From Pseudolysinimonas yzui (lineage in GTDB: Bacteria; Actinomycetota; Actinomycetes; Actinomycetales; Microbacteriaceae), in assembly GCF_014653215.1 (NCBI RefSeq), contig NZ_BNAI01000006.1, positions 1 through 64,000 of the forward strand: DNA of 64,000 nt. The letters run 5' to 3'. Shown piece by piece: positions 32,806 through 41,862 of this stretch (the first letter of the stretch is position 1; the number at the start of each line of letters is the position of its first letter). The position numbers and the translations under genes are program-made. The notes beneath the pieces were generated by a model. It was not told the origin of the DNA, ran no database searches, and saw only the letters and a program-made list of their open reading frames with translations.

Positions 32806-32880
32806 CAAAGTCGCGGTGACCGAGCCGCCGGGTGTCGCACGTGCGTGCGACGATCCGGCCATCGAACGGCGGGAGGCGGC

Positions 32881-34077
32881 ATGCGGGGCGAGGCGACCGT
32901 GTTGCACGCTGACCTCGACGCCTTCTATGCCTCGGTCGAGCAACGGGATGCGCCGAGGCTGCGCGGTCGGCCGGTGATCGTCGGCGGCGGGGTGGTGCTC
33001 GCGGCGAGCTACGAGGCGAAGGCTCGCGGGGTGCGCACCGCGATGGGCGGCAGGCAGGCGCTCGACCTGTGTCCGGATGCGGTGGTCGTTCCGCCGCGGA
33101 TGGATGTCTACTCCCAGGCCAGTAAGGACGTGTTCGCGATCTTCCGTGACACGACCCCGCTCGTGGAGGGCATCTCGATCGACGAGGCGTTCCTCGAGGT
33201 CGGCGGGCTGCGTCACATCGTGGGCACGCCCGAGGAGGTCGCGGTGCGGCTGCGGGAGCGAGTGCGGGTGGAGGTCGGGTTGCCCATCTCGGTCGGCATC
33301 GCCCGCACCAAGTTCCTCGCGAAGGTCGCCAGCGCGGTGAGCAAGCCCGACGGGCTGCTCGTGGTCGAGCCCGACCGGGAGCGGGAGTTTCTGCACCCCC
33401 TGCCGGTAGAGCGACTGTGGGGCGTCGGCAAGGTGACCGCCGAGAAGCTGCACCGCCTCGGCATCCGCACGGTCGGTCAACTGGCCGAACTCGAAGAGGC
33501 GACGGCCGAGCGGCTGCTGGGTAAGGCATCCGGAGCCCACCTGCATGCGCTGGCCCGGTTGCGCGACCCTCGACCGGTCGACACCACGCGGCGCCGCGGG
33601 TCGATCGGCTCGCAACGCGCCCTCGGCCGACGCCCGCGTTCCCCCGACGAGCTCGACCTCATCCTCACCCAGATCGTCGACCGCCTGGCCCGCCGCCTGC
33701 GCGACGGCGATCGCGCGTGCCGCACGGTCGTGCTGCGTCTGCGGTTCGGCGACTTCGCGAAGGCGACCCGATCGCACACCGTCGGCGCCCCGACCGATCG
33801 CACCGCCGTGCTGCTCGCGGTCGCCCAGGGTCTTCTCGCCGACGCCCTGCCCGAGATCGCCGAGCGGGGCATCACCCTCATCGGCGTCTCGCTGTCGCAG
33901 CTGCGTCGGGCCGGCGACCTTCAGCCGGAGCTGCCGATCGACTGGGGCGAGGGGGTGCGCCTCGACACGGTGCTGGATGCCGTGCGCGAGAAGTTCGGCG
34001 CGACATCTGTCGCCCGTGCCGGGCAGCTCGGTCGCGATCCGGGGTGGTCGACCCCGCTGCTGCCCGAGCATGAGTGA
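32881..34077 (+). CDS. dinB: DNA polymerase IV, Y family
   Basis: A 398-residue translesion polymerase. The palm holds HADLDAFYASVE with the first catalytic Asp and GISIDEAFLEV with the Asp-Glu pair. GRPVIVGGGVVLAASYEAKARGVR gives the fingers. The helix-hairpin-helix (LWGVGKVTAEKLHRLGIRTVGQL) and little-finger domain follow. The start is ATG 32881. No clear C-terminal clamp-binding motif is seen. An upstream in-frame start would add an unrelated 12 residues. Confidence 0.92.
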   Translation: MRGEATVLHADLDAFYASVEQRDAPRLRGRPVIVGGGVVLAASYEAKARGVRTAMGGRQALDLCPDAVVVPPRMDVYSQASKDVFAIFRDTTPLVEGISIDEAFLEVGGLRHIVGTPEEVAVRLRERVRVEVGLPISVGIARTKFLAKVASAVSKPDGLLVVEPDREREFLHPLPVERLWGVGKVTAEKLHRLGIRTVGQLAELEEATAERLLGKASGAHLHALARLRDPRPVDTTRRRGSIGSQRALGRRPRSPDELDLILTQIVDRLARRLRDGDRACRTVVLRLRFGDFAKATRSHTVGAPTDRTAVLLAVAQGLLADALPEIAERGITLIGVSLSQLRRAGDLQPELPIDWGEGVRLDTVLDAVREKFGATSVARAGQLGRDPGWSTPLLPEHE

Positions 34078-34103
34078 GGAGAACATCCTCGGTGCGGGCC
34101 TCG

Positions 34104-34886
34104 TCAGTCGGAGACGAGCGTTCCGCCGTCGACGACGATGTTCTGCCCGCTGGTGAACGAGCCGGCCGGCGACGCGAGCCACAGCACGGTTCCGGCGATG
34201 TGCGAGGGCTCGCCGAACCGGCCGAGCGGCGTCTTCGCGAGACGGGCCTCGGCAAGGGCGGGGTCGTCGGTGATGCCGCGCGCGAACTCGGTTGCGATGA
34301 CTCCCGGGGAGATCGCGTTCACGCGGATGTTGCGGTCGCCCCACTGCACCGCGAGGTTGCGGGCGAGCTGGGCGTTGGCGGCCTTCGTGATGCCGTAGAG
34401 GCCGATGGTGCGGTTGCCGCGCAGTCCGGCGAGGCTCGACATGATGATGAAGCTGCCGCCGCCCTTCTCGGCCATGAGCGGCAGCGCCAGGTTCGCAGTG
34501 CGCAACACGCTGCGCACATGAAGGTCGATCATCGCGTCGAGTTGCGCGTCGGTGCTGACCAGGTGCGGGCCTTGGTCGAGCGCGACCCCGGCGTTGCAGA
34601 AGACGGTGTCGAGGCGTCCGAACTCGTCGCGCACGCCCGTGATGAGCGCCGCGAGCTGGTCGGCGTCGGTGACGTCGCAGTCGACGCCGCTCAGCCGGTC
34701 GGCGTAGGGCGAGGCGGCCGCCACCTCGGCCGGACGATCGCCGGGCAGTGACGCGATGATCGTGCGAGCACCGGCGGAGGCGAGAACCTCGGCTGCGGCC
34801 AGGCCGATCCCCGACGCGCCGCCGGTCACGAGAGCGACGGTGCCGTCGAGCGAGAACAGCTCCTGCGCCGACGGGGTGGAAGTCAC
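34104..34886 (-). CDS. Short-chain dehydrogenase/reductase
   Basis: A 260-residue classical SDR with TGGASGIG for NAD(P) binding, CNAGVAL in strand 4, catalytic Ser (MSSLAG) and YGITKAAN (Tyr-x3-Lys), and ISPGVIATEF following. It is a soluble oxidoreductase acting on an alcohol/ketone pair. The next gene upstream is separated by only 14 bases, so it is probably in one transcript with the AlkZ-like gene. Confidence 0.87.
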   Translation of the reverse strand: MTSTPSAQELFSLDGTVALVTGGASGIGLAAAEVLASAGARTIIASLPGDRPAEVAAASPYADRLSGVDCDVTDADQLAALITGVRDEFGRLDTVFCNAGVALDQGPHLVSTDAQLDAMIDLHVRSVLRTANLALPLMAEKGGGSFIIMSSLAGLRGNRTIGLYGITKAANAQLARNLAVQWGDRNIRVNAISPGVIATEFARGITDDPALAEARLAKTPLGRFGEPSHIAGTVLWLASPAGSFTSGQNIVVDGGTLVSD

Positions 34887-34900
34887 CCGACCATCCTCGC

Positions 34901-36025
34901 TCAGGCGGGGTGTGCCGGCGCGCCGATTTCGACGCGGCGGGCGGGCGCGTCGGGCGCCAGGAATCGCAGCAGCGACGAGCCCTCCTCGATCAGTTCGGCC
35001 ACGTCGGCGTCGGCGAACGGCTCCTCGAGCGGTCGGATGGTCAGCGTCGCGGTGCCGTCGTCGCCGCGCTCGACGACCCAGTCGCCGGCGGTGAACCCGT
35101 CGACCAGCACCGCTTGCGGAATCACCCCGCGCCGCTGGAAGCTGCGCGTGTGCGCCTCGGTGACGATGCGCGACCGGTCGGCGAACGACAGCAGCGCGTT
35201 GTCGAAGTCGTAGAGGAACCGCGGGGATGCCGGGGTCGCCTCATCCGGCCGCGACGCGTCGGGCAGGTCGAAGAGTTCCACGCCCTGCTCGTCATGGAAC
35301 GTCAGCAGCTCGGGCCGCATCGGGTCGACCACCTCGCGCAGCTTCGTGAGACCCGACCAGGTCTGCATGTCGCGGATGCTTGCCGGGCCGAACGCCGCGA
35401 GGTAGCGCCGGATGATGCGGGCCGGGTCGACCGGCGGGGTCGGGGCATCGCCGAGCCAGGCCTCGGCCGACGTGTGGGCGATCGCGCCGCTGCGGCCCCA
35501 CACCCCGCGCGGCGGCACCTGCACCAGGGGCAGCTGGTTGCGCACCGCGTAGACGAGGGTTCCGGGTGGGGTGTCGGGCCAGTGCGGGGCGAGGATGTCG
35601 CCGAGTTGCTTGTTGGTCAACGCCCCGTCGGCGAGTGCCGCCCGGGCCGCCGCGACGACGGCGGGCACGTCGACATCCGCGATCGGTTTGCCGTGCAGCT
35701 GATTGCGGTACAGGTCACGGTCGAGCACCGGCTGGATCCACGGCCGCAGCGCCGCGAGGTCGCTCGGGGTGACGAGGTGCAGGGTGGAGCGCATGAGCGC
35801 CAGACGCACCAGCTCGCGCCGTTCGAGCAGCGCGCCCACGGCATCCGCATCGAAGTCCGCGAGCCGTGACCACAGCCCGACGTACCAGGTGTGCGGCGTC
35901 TGCGCCTGCACCCCTACGAGATGCTCGACGGCGTCGGGCACCGGCAGGGGGGAGCGTTCCAGCAGCAACTGCCGTTCGAGGGTGGCACGGTTGAGCGAGC
36001 GCCGCCCGAGCACCGTCGTCATCAC
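34901..36025 (-). CDS. AlkZ/YcaQ-like winged-helix DNA glycosylase
   Basis: A 374-residue protein of the HTH_42 (AlkZ) superfamily, with tandem winged helices and a C-terminal beta-barrel. GVQAQTPHTWYVGLWSRL near residues 38-55 carries the QxQ motif by which AlkZ-type glycosylases act on alkylated or cross-linked bases. LALMRSTLHLVT is another family block. It probably repairs DNA damage. Adjacent Pol IV lies on the other strand, so the association may be chance. Confidence 0.8.
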   Translation of the reverse strand: MMTTVLGRRSLNRATLERQLLLERSPLPVPDAVEHLVGVQAQTPHTWYVGLWSRLADFDADAVGALLERRELVRLALMRSTLHLVTPSDLAALRPWIQPVLDRDLYRNQLHGKPIADVDVPAVVAAARAALADGALTNKQLGDILAPHWPDTPPGTLVYAVRNQLPLVQVPPRGVWGRSGAIAHTSAEAWLGDAPTPPVDPARIIRRYLAAFGPASIRDMQTWSGLTKLREVVDPMRPELLTFHDEQGVELFDLPDASRPDEATPASPRFLYDFDNALLSFADRSRIVTEAHTRSFQRRGVIPQAVLVDGFTAGDWVVERGDDGTATLTIRPLEEPFADADVAELIEEGSSLLRFLAPDAPARRVEIGAPAHPA

Positions 36026-36061
36026 CTTGGACGATAACGAAGGCGTGCGACATCCACCCGA

Positions 36062-36853
36062 TCAGGACGGGTGGCTGCCGTCCCGTTGAGACGACACGTG
36101 CCACGCCGTGCGCCGCACCACGCGCTCAAGCTCATCGGCGCGCGAGCGGAACTCGTCGGCCGAGACCGACACCGAAACGGCACCCACCGTCGAGCCGCGT
36201 GCCGACCGCACCGGTGCCGCGATGCAGGCGAGGAGGGGCATGTACTCCTCCACCTCGATCGCGAGTTGCTCCCGGCGAACGCGGGCGAGCTCGCCGCGGA
36301 GTCCCGACGTCGAGGTGATGCTGTGCCGGGTCAGGGCACGGCGTTCCGTGCTCTCCAGAGCATCGTCGAGGTCGCCCGGGTCCATCGAGGCGAGCATGAG
36401 CTTGCCGAAGGCGGTGGCGTGGTTGGCCTCCGCGAAGCCGACATGGAGTTGTCCGATGCGCGGATGCTCGGGGGAATCGGAGATGTGCGAGACGACCACC
36501 TCGCCCCCCTGAAAGGCGGTGAGGTAGACCGGCGCGCGCAGCTCGTCCCGGGCGGCGTTCAGCAACCGCTGCACCGCGGGGGTCGCGAGAACCTGTTGCT
36601 GCAGTGCGATTCCGAGCAGCCCGACGGTGCTGCCGAGCAGGTAGCGGTGGCCTGGCGCCTGGCGGCGCACATACCCCTGCCTGTGCAGAACACCGACCAG
36701 CCGGTACGCGGTGGAGGTACTCACCCCGACCACGTCGGCGATGTCGCCGATCTCGAGACCCGCCGGGCTCGCTGCGATGGCTTCGAGCACGCCGAGCACC
36801 CGCTCGACCGACTGCGCACCCGAGCGACCCTCCTGCTCCATCGCAGTCGTCAC
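36062..36853 (-). CDS. IclR-family transcriptional regulator
   Basis: A 263-residue IclR protein. The winged helix (SVERVLGVLEAIAASPAG, then VGVSTSTAYRLVGVL) is at 15-80, and the effector domain (HISDSPEHPRIGQLHVGF, FGKLMLASMD) follows. It is divergent from the DJ-1/PfpI gene across about 155 bases, which is the most likely regulatory target. No clear palindrome like those of the first IclR locus is seen in that gap. Confidence 0.87.
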   Translation of the reverse strand: MTTAMEQEGRSGAQSVERVLGVLEAIAASPAGLEIGDIADVVGVSTSTAYRLVGVLHRQGYVRRQAPGHRYLLGSTVGLLGIALQQQVLATPAVQRLLNAARDELRAPVYLTAFQGGEVVVSHISDSPEHPRIGQLHVGFAEANHATAFGKLMLASMDPGDLDDALESTERRALTRHSITSTSGLRGELARVRREQLAIEVEEYMPLLACIAAPVRSARGSTVGAVSVSVSADEFRSRADELERVVRRTAWHVSSQRDGSHPS

Positions 36854-37009
36854 GCGGCCATGCTACGTCGCACCGCGCCGACCGCGGCAGGCGGATTCGC
36901 CGACCTTTCGCACATCGTGGGAACCGCCGTTGTCGCGCGTTCGGCTTCGAACGAGCATTCAGGCATGGATGGCGCATCACGCGTCATCCCCGACAAGGAG
37001 GTCGTGCCC

Positions 37010-37594
37010 ATGGCCAAGATCATCATCCTCACCGGTGACGCCGCCGAGACGCTGGAGGTCTTCTACCCCCTGCAACGGCTACAGGAGGCCGGATACGAGG
37101 TGCACATCGCCGCACCCGAGAAGAAGAAGCTGCAGTTCGTGGTGCACGACTTCGTCGACGGGTTCGACACCTACACCGAGAAGCTGGGACACATGTGGGA
37201 TGCCGACATCGCCTTCCGCGACGTCGACCCGTCGGACTACGTGGCCGCCGTCGTCCCGGGCGGTCGGGCTCCCGAATACATCCGCAACGACGAAGACGCC
37301 AAGCGCATCGTGCGCCACTTCATGGAGGCGGGTGCCCCGGTCGCCGCGCTCTGCCACGGCCCGCTCCTGCTGGCCGCCGCGGGCACCCTGAAAGGCCGCA
37401 CCTCGTCGGCCTATCCCGCCCTCGCGGTGGATGTCGAGTTGGGCGGCGGCGTGTTCGAGAACGGCGGGGCGGTCGTCGACGGCAACCTCGTCACCGGTCG
37501 CGCGTGGCCCGACAACGGAGTGTGGATGGCGGCGTTCCTCGAGGTGCTCGAGCGACAGGGTGCCGGCCTCGTGGCGCAAGGCGCTTCCCGGTAG
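37010..37594 (+). CDS. DJ-1/PfpI-family protein
   Basis: A 194-residue class I glutamine amidotransferase-like protein. It starts at ATG 37010 behind AAGGAGG. The nucleophile elbow ALCHGPLLLA holds the Cys-His pair, AAVVPGGRAPEYIR carries the family Glu/Gly-Gly block, and NLVTGRAWPDN completes the fold. Relatives are glyoxalase III, deglycase or chaperone-like stress proteins. Longer upstream frames are antisense to the IclR gene and are rejected. Confidence 0.88.
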   Translation: MAKIIILTGDAAETLEVFYPLQRLQEAGYEVHIAAPEKKKLQFVVHDFVDGFDTYTEKLGHMWDADIAFRDVDPSDYVAAVVPGGRAPEYIRNDEDAKRIVRHFMEAGAPVAALCHGPLLLAAAGTLKGRTSSAYPALAVDVELGGGVFENGGAVVDGNLVTGRAWPDNGVWMAAFLEVLERQGAGLVAQGASR

Positions 37595-37608
37595 GCCGGG
37601 ACGACCGG

Positions 37609-38364
37609 TCAGGCGTGCGCCAGGCCGCCCGAGACGTAGAGGGTCTGACCTGTGACGAAACTCGCATCGTCGCGCACGAAGAAGGCGACCGCGGCGGCGA
37701 TGTCCTCCGGCTGACCCATGCGGCGCACCGGCACCTCGGCAGCGATCGCGGCGATGAACTCCTCGAGCGGCTTGCCGATGCGTTCTGCGGTCTGGCGCAC
37801 CATCTCGGTGTCGATGTAGCCGGGGGCGATCGCGTTGGCGGTGATGCCGAACGGGCCGAGCTCGATCGCGACGGTGCGGGTGAAGCCCTCGATGCCCGCC
37901 TTCGCCGCCGAGTAGTTGGCCTGACCGCGGTTGCCGAGACCCGAGATGCTCGACATCGAGACGACGCGGCCCCACTTCGCCTGCGTCATGAACGCCTGGC
38001 AGGCGCGGGTCATCAGGAACGCGCCGCGTAGATGCACGTTGATGACGGCATCCCAGGTGTCGCTCGTCATGCGGAACAGCAGATCGTCGCGCAGGATGCC
38101 GGCGTTGTTGACCAGCACAACGGGCGGGCCGAGTTCCGCGGCGCACCGGGCGACCGCCGCGGCGACGTCGGCTTCGTCGGAGACGTCGGCCCCGAGCGCC
38201 AGCGCCCGGCCCCCGGCGGCCCCGATCGACTCGACCACCTCGGCGCAGTGCGCCGGGTCGAGGTCGAGCACGCCCACCTGGAATCCGTCGGCGGCGAGGC
38301 GCCGGGCGACCGCCGCCCCGATGCCGCGGGCGGCTCCGGTGACGATCGCGGTGCGAGCATCCAT
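37609..38364 (-). CDS. Short-chain dehydrogenase, FabG-like (3-oxoacyl reductase type)
   Basis: A 251-residue SDR with TGAARGIGAAV, NNAGI, Ser in MSSISG, YSAAKAGIEGF (Tyr-Lys) and a PGYIDTEM loop, all as in FabG/acetoacetyl-CoA reductase. The start at 38364 (MDARTAIVTG) is the natural N-terminus. It is divergent from the Gfo/Idh/MocA gene by 49 bases. It lies outside any lipid operon, so a role in degradation of a side chain or polyester is as likely as fatty-acid synthesis. Confidence 0.85.
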   Translation of the reverse strand: MDARTAIVTGAARGIGAAVARRLAADGFQVGVLDLDPAHCAEVVESIGAAGGRALALGADVSDEADVAAAVARCAAELGPPVVLVNNAGILRDDLLFRMTSDTWDAVINVHLRGAFLMTRACQAFMTQAKWGRVVSMSSISGLGNRGQANYSAAKAGIEGFTRTVAIELGPFGITANAIAPGYIDTEMVRQTAERIGKPLEEFIAAIAAEVPVRRMGQPEDIAAAVAFFVRDDASFVTGQTLYVSGGLAHA

Positions 38365-38413
38365 GCGACCCAAGCTAGCTGATGCCCCCCGGAGCCCACC
38401 TAGGATCGGCGTC

Positions 38414-39382
38414 ATGCGAGTCGCCGTGGTCGGAACCGGGGGATGGGGAGAGCAGCACGCCCGGATCTTCTCGAGGCGGCCCGACACCGAGCTGGTCGGC
38501 GTGCTCGGGCGCGACCCCGACCGCACCGCGGTGCGCGCCGCCGCCTACGGCACGTTGGGATTCACCGACCTCGACGTCATGCTCGAGCGGGCCCGGCCCG
38601 ACCTGGTGACCGTGTGCCTGCCCAACGAGCAGCACTTCGAGGTGACCTTGCGGCTGGTGAAAGCGCGAGTGCCGCTGCTCGTGGAGAAGCCGCTGGTCTT
38701 CGACCTCACCGAGGCCGACACGCTGCTCGTCGAAGCCGCGAAGCGGGGTCTGTTCTTCGCGATCAACTTCAACCACCGCTATGCCGAACCCGTCAAGCGC
38801 GCCCATGCCGCGATCACCGACGGCGCCATCGGCACCCCCGTGTTCGCGACTTGGCGGTTCGGCGGGGAGGCGAACCACGGCACGTCGCGGCACGCGAACC
38901 TGATCGAGACCCAGTGTCACGGGTTCGACATGCTCGAGCACCTGGTGGGCCCGATCTCGTCGGTTGCGGCGCAGATGACGGATGCCACCTACGGCGACTG
39001 GAGCACCGTCGCGCTCGCCCTCGAGTTCCGGAATCGCGCGGTCGGCACGATGCTCGGCAGCTACGACTCGTCGTACGCCTACCCCGACTCGCAGCTCGTC
39101 GAGATCAACGGCACGGAAGGTCGTCTGATGATTCACGACACCGTGCGGGAGCTGAGCATCCAGCGCGCAGGCGACGAGACGGCTCAGGTCTGGCGCGCCG
39201 GGTACTTCAACGATGAGGCGCGCGATTTCCACGGCACGTTCGACCGGCACGTGGATGCCGTGCTTGCGGCCCTTCGCGCGGGCGAGCAGCCTCCGGTGCA
39301 TGCCTCGGCCGGGCGCCGGGCGCTCGAACTCGCGCACGCCGCGATCACCTCGCACGAAACCGGGCGCCGGGTTTCGGTCTGA
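38414..39382 (+). CDS. Gfo/Idh/MocA-family oxidoreductase
   Basis: A 322-residue dehydrogenase beginning MRVAVVGTGGWGEQHAR, a classic Rossmann start, with LLVEKPLVFDLTEAD carrying the catalytic-region Lys and FAINFNHRYAEP the following block. The C-terminal sheet includes ETQCHGFDMLEHL. It is a likely NAD(P)-dependent sugar or cyclitol dehydrogenase. It ends just before a strong stem-loop that separates it from the ABC operon. Confidence 0.85.
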   Translation: MRVAVVGTGGWGEQHARIFSRRPDTELVGVLGRDPDRTAVRAAAYGTLGFTDLDVMLERARPDLVTVCLPNEQHFEVTLRLVKARVPLLVEKPLVFDLTEADTLLVEAAKRGLFFAINFNHRYAEPVKRAHAAITDGAIGTPVFATWRFGGEANHGTSRHANLIETQCHGFDMLEHLVGPISSVAAQMTDATYGDWSTVALALEFRNRAVGTMLGSYDSSYAYPDSQLVEINGTEGRLMIHDTVRELSIQRAGDETAQVWRAGYFNDEARDFHGTFDRHVDAVLAALRAGEQPPVHASAGRRALELAHAAITSHETGRRVSV

Positions 39383-39388
39383 CCGAGA

Positions 39389-39423
39389 GAGTGATCGGAT
39401 GCCGCGCGGTCATCCGATCACTC
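39389..39423. terminator. Strong stem-loop separating the oxidoreductase from the first sugar operon
   Basis: GAGTGATCGGATG (39389-39401) and CATCCGATCACTC (39411-39423) form a perfect 13-bp stem with a 9-base loop, 6 bases after the stop. It lacks a T-run but is a likely terminator in this GC-rich genome. Confidence 0.65.
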
Positions 39424-39532
39424 GGGCGCGCAGCCAGGATTGCATCATTCATCACATGTATGATCTAATGGTGCGCACGCGGCCAGGTTCGGCCGTGCAG
39501 TCGTCAAAGACGTCGACAGAAAAGGACGCGAC

Positions 39533-40903
39533 ATGTCAGCACAGCATCACCGTCTCCCCCGCATCCGACGCGCGATGAGCCTGACCGCCGCAGCCGCGAC
39601 CGTCGTGCTTCTCGCGGCCGGCTGCTCAGGCGGCACCGGAACAGACGATAGCTACGGATTCCCCGCCGTCGAGCAGGTGCCCGACAGCCCCATCACCATC
39701 TGGGTCGACGCGGACCGCACGGCGATCGTGGAAGCCTTCCAGGAGGATCACCCCGAGATCCCCGTCAACATCGAGACGTACGACGGCAACTCCGGCGGCA
39801 GCGACTCGTTCCACACCAAGATCTCGCTCTTCGACCAGGCGGGCGAAGGCTGGCCCGACGTCGTGTGGTCGACACAGGTGAACGACGCCAGCTGGGCGGC
39901 CCGCGAGCAGAACGGCGTTCAGGCCTTCGCCGCGGCTCTCGACCAGGGAGTGATCGACCAGGAGTGGCTCGACGGCTACACGGCGAACGCGCTCGACCCC
40001 GTCACGGTCGACGGCCACGTCTACGGCGTCCGCGACAACCTGGCGCCCGTGGTGTTCTGGTACAACAAGGCCCTGTTCGACGAGTTCGGGTACGAGATCC
40101 CGGAGACCTGGGAGGACTACCAGGCGCTCGGAGACAAGCTCGCCGCCGAGCACCCCGGATACATCCTCGGCTCGATCGGTGATCCCTTCACCGCCGTGCT
40201 GACGAACATGTGGAGCGCCCAGGCGCCGATCTACACGGTCGACGGGGACACCTTCTCGGCCGACTTCTCAGACGACCACACGACCCGCATGATCGACCTC
40301 ATGGACCACATGTTCGCGAACGGCACCCTGGCGATCGAGGGACTGTTCACCGCCGACTTCCCGGCGGCGTACAAGGACAAGGTGCTCGGCATCCCCGGCC
40401 CGACGTGGTTCACGGGAGCGATCATCCAGAACCCCGACATCCTCGACGCGCCCGCGGGCACGTGGGGTGCCGGCTACCCGCTGCACTGGGAGGGCGAGGA
40501 CATCGCCACCGGCAACGTGGGTGGCGGGTTCTGGTACGGCTCGAGCCACTCGAAGAACCTCGAAGCCGTGGGCGCCTTCCTGCAGTACGCGGTGAGCGGC
40601 CCCCGTTCCGTCGAACTGATCACGGGTCTCCCGGCCTACGAGTCGACCGCGAGCGAGTGGCTGGACGTGCAGGCCTCCAGCGGTTACTGGGCGAATTCCG
40701 ACACGTTCAAGGATGTCGTCAGCACGGGAGCCAGCAACATCTGGCAAGGGTGGGGAGCGACGCTGGCCTTCAGCTCCGAGCCCGCCTGGGCCGAGATCGT
40801 GGCTCCGGCGCTTGCGTCCGGCGGCACCATCGCGTCGGTCGTCGACGAGTGGCAGACCAAGTACGAGAACGATGCCCAAGTCAACGGCTACACGGTCAAG
40901 TAG
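39533..40903 (+). CDS. CUT1-type sugar ABC importer, substrate-binding lipoprotein
   Basis: A 456-residue extracellular solute-binding protein (SBP_bac_1 fold). The signal peptide ends in the lipobox VLLAAGC (Cys31). VVFWYNKALFDEFGYEIPETW is the typical oligosaccharide-binder hinge block. It begins at ATG 39533 behind AAAGGA. The two permease genes follow, but no ATPase, so an MsiK-like shared ATPase encoded elsewhere is expected. The downstream mutarotase suggests an L-rhamnose or L-fucose-containing ligand. Confidence 0.87.
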   Translation: MSAQHHRLPRIRRAMSLTAAAATVVLLAAGCSGGTGTDDSYGFPAVEQVPDSPITIWVDADRTAIVEAFQEDHPEIPVNIETYDGNSGGSDSFHTKISLFDQAGEGWPDVVWSTQVNDASWAAREQNGVQAFAAALDQGVIDQEWLDGYTANALDPVTVDGHVYGVRDNLAPVVFWYNKALFDEFGYEIPETWEDYQALGDKLAAEHPGYILGSIGDPFTAVLTNMWSAQAPIYTVDGDTFSADFSDDHTTRMIDLMDHMFANGTLAIEGLFTADFPAAYKDKVLGIPGPTWFTGAIIQNPDILDAPAGTWGAGYPLHWEGEDIATGNVGGGFWYGSSHSKNLEAVGAFLQYAVSGPRSVELITGLPAYESTASEWLDVQASSGYWANSDTFKDVVSTGASNIWQGWGATLAFSSEPAWAEIVAPALASGGTIASVVDEWQTKYENDAQVNGYTVK

Positions 40904-40938
40904 AGAGCGACAGCACCATCTCGCATCCTGACACCACG

Positions 40939-41862
40939 GTGCCCGCTGCCGCCCCCGCAATGGGGCGGCAGCGGGTCGCCAAACGCCCGCGGAGCCGAAA
41001 CCGGGCGCAGACACTGATCGGCTACCTGTTCTCCAGCGGCTACGGAGTACTGCTTCTGGTCTTCGGCGTTCTGCCCATGGCCTACGCCCTGTACCTCTCG
41101 CTCACCAAGGCCGGGCAGTTCGTCGGCCTCGACAACTTCGTCAAGATCCTCGGCGACTTCCGGTTCTTCCCGGCGGTGCAGCACGTCGCGATCTTCGTGG
41201 CGATCTGGGTCGTGTCGCTGATCGTGCTCGTCGTCGTGCTCGCGCTCATCGTGCACGCCGTGCGCGTCCGGTGGCTCTCGTCGACCACGCGCTTCCTCTT
41301 CTACATCCCCGGGGCATTCGCCGGTTCGGCGGGCGTCATGCTCTGGCTCTTCCTGCTCGACCCCAGCGTCAGCCCGGTGTCCGTCGTGCTGGGGCAGTTC
41401 GGATTCACGAGCTTCATCCAGACCGTCGCCCAGCCCAACCTTCCGGTGATCTTCACGGTCATCGCGTTCTGGACGGGCGCCGGCGGATGGATCATCATCA
41501 TGTTCGGCGCCCTCAACAACATCTCCCAGGAGATCATGGAGGCGGCCCGCATCGACGGCGCCGGCCCCATCAAGACCGCGTGGTACATCCAGATCCCGCT
41601 GTTGCGGAAGTGGATCGCGTACATGGCCGTCATCTCGCTCGCCTTCGGCAGCCAGTTGTTCGTGGAGCCCAAGATCCTCAGCCTGGCGAGCCGGGGCGTG
41701 GTGCCGAAGGACTACTCCCTCAATCAGCTCGCCTACCTCATCGCGTTCGGTCCGCAGGGGGACTTCAACGGCTCCGCCGCGATCTCGATTCTTCTGCTCG
41801 TCGTGGCGATGGCACTTGCCGCGTTCTTCGTCTTCAAGGGAGGACTCTTTGAGCGCGACTGA
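40939..41862 (+). CDS. CUT1-type sugar ABC importer permease 1
   Basis: A 307-residue MalF-like permease with six membrane segments and the ATPase-coupling EAA loop (EIMEAARIDGAGPIKTAWYIQIPLL). No good start is visible: GTG 40939 or ATG 40960 are the in-frame candidates, and both lie at a strong hairpin. The N-terminus (KRPRSRNRAQTLIG) is basic and cytoplasmic. It overlaps the next permease by 14 bases. Confidence 0.85.
   Translation: MPAAAPAMGRQRVAKRPRSRNRAQTLIGYLFSSGYGVLLLVFGVLPMAYALYLSLTKAGQFVGLDNFVKILGDFRFFPAVQHVAIFVAIWVVSLIVLVVVLALIVHAVRVRWLSSTTRFLFYIPGAFAGSAGVMLWLFLLDPSVSPVSVVLGQFGFTSFIQTVAQPNLPVIFTVIAFWTGAGGWIIIMFGALNNISQEIMEAARIDGAGPIKTAWYIQIPLLRKWIAYMAVISLAFGSQLFVEPKILSLASRGVVPKDYSLNQLAYLIAFGPQGDFNGSAAISILLLVVAMALAAFFVFKGGLFERD
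40942..40975 (+). promoter_or_regulatory. 14-bp stem-loop spanning the permease start region
   Basis: CCCGCTGCCGCCCC (40942-40955) and GGGGCGGCAGCGGG (40962-40975) form a perfect 14-bp stem with the 6-base loop CGCAAT. The first bases of an in-frame ATG (40960-40962) lie in the loop and the stem edge. It could hold down permease translation relative to the binding protein, or stabilise the upstream mRNA. Confidence 0.6.

Noticed and set aside
32539-34344. A 601-codon open frame on the minus strand opposite Pol IV
   Set aside because: The Pol IV reading on the plus strand has all catalytic motifs, while the antisense product has no recognisable domain and a biased composition.
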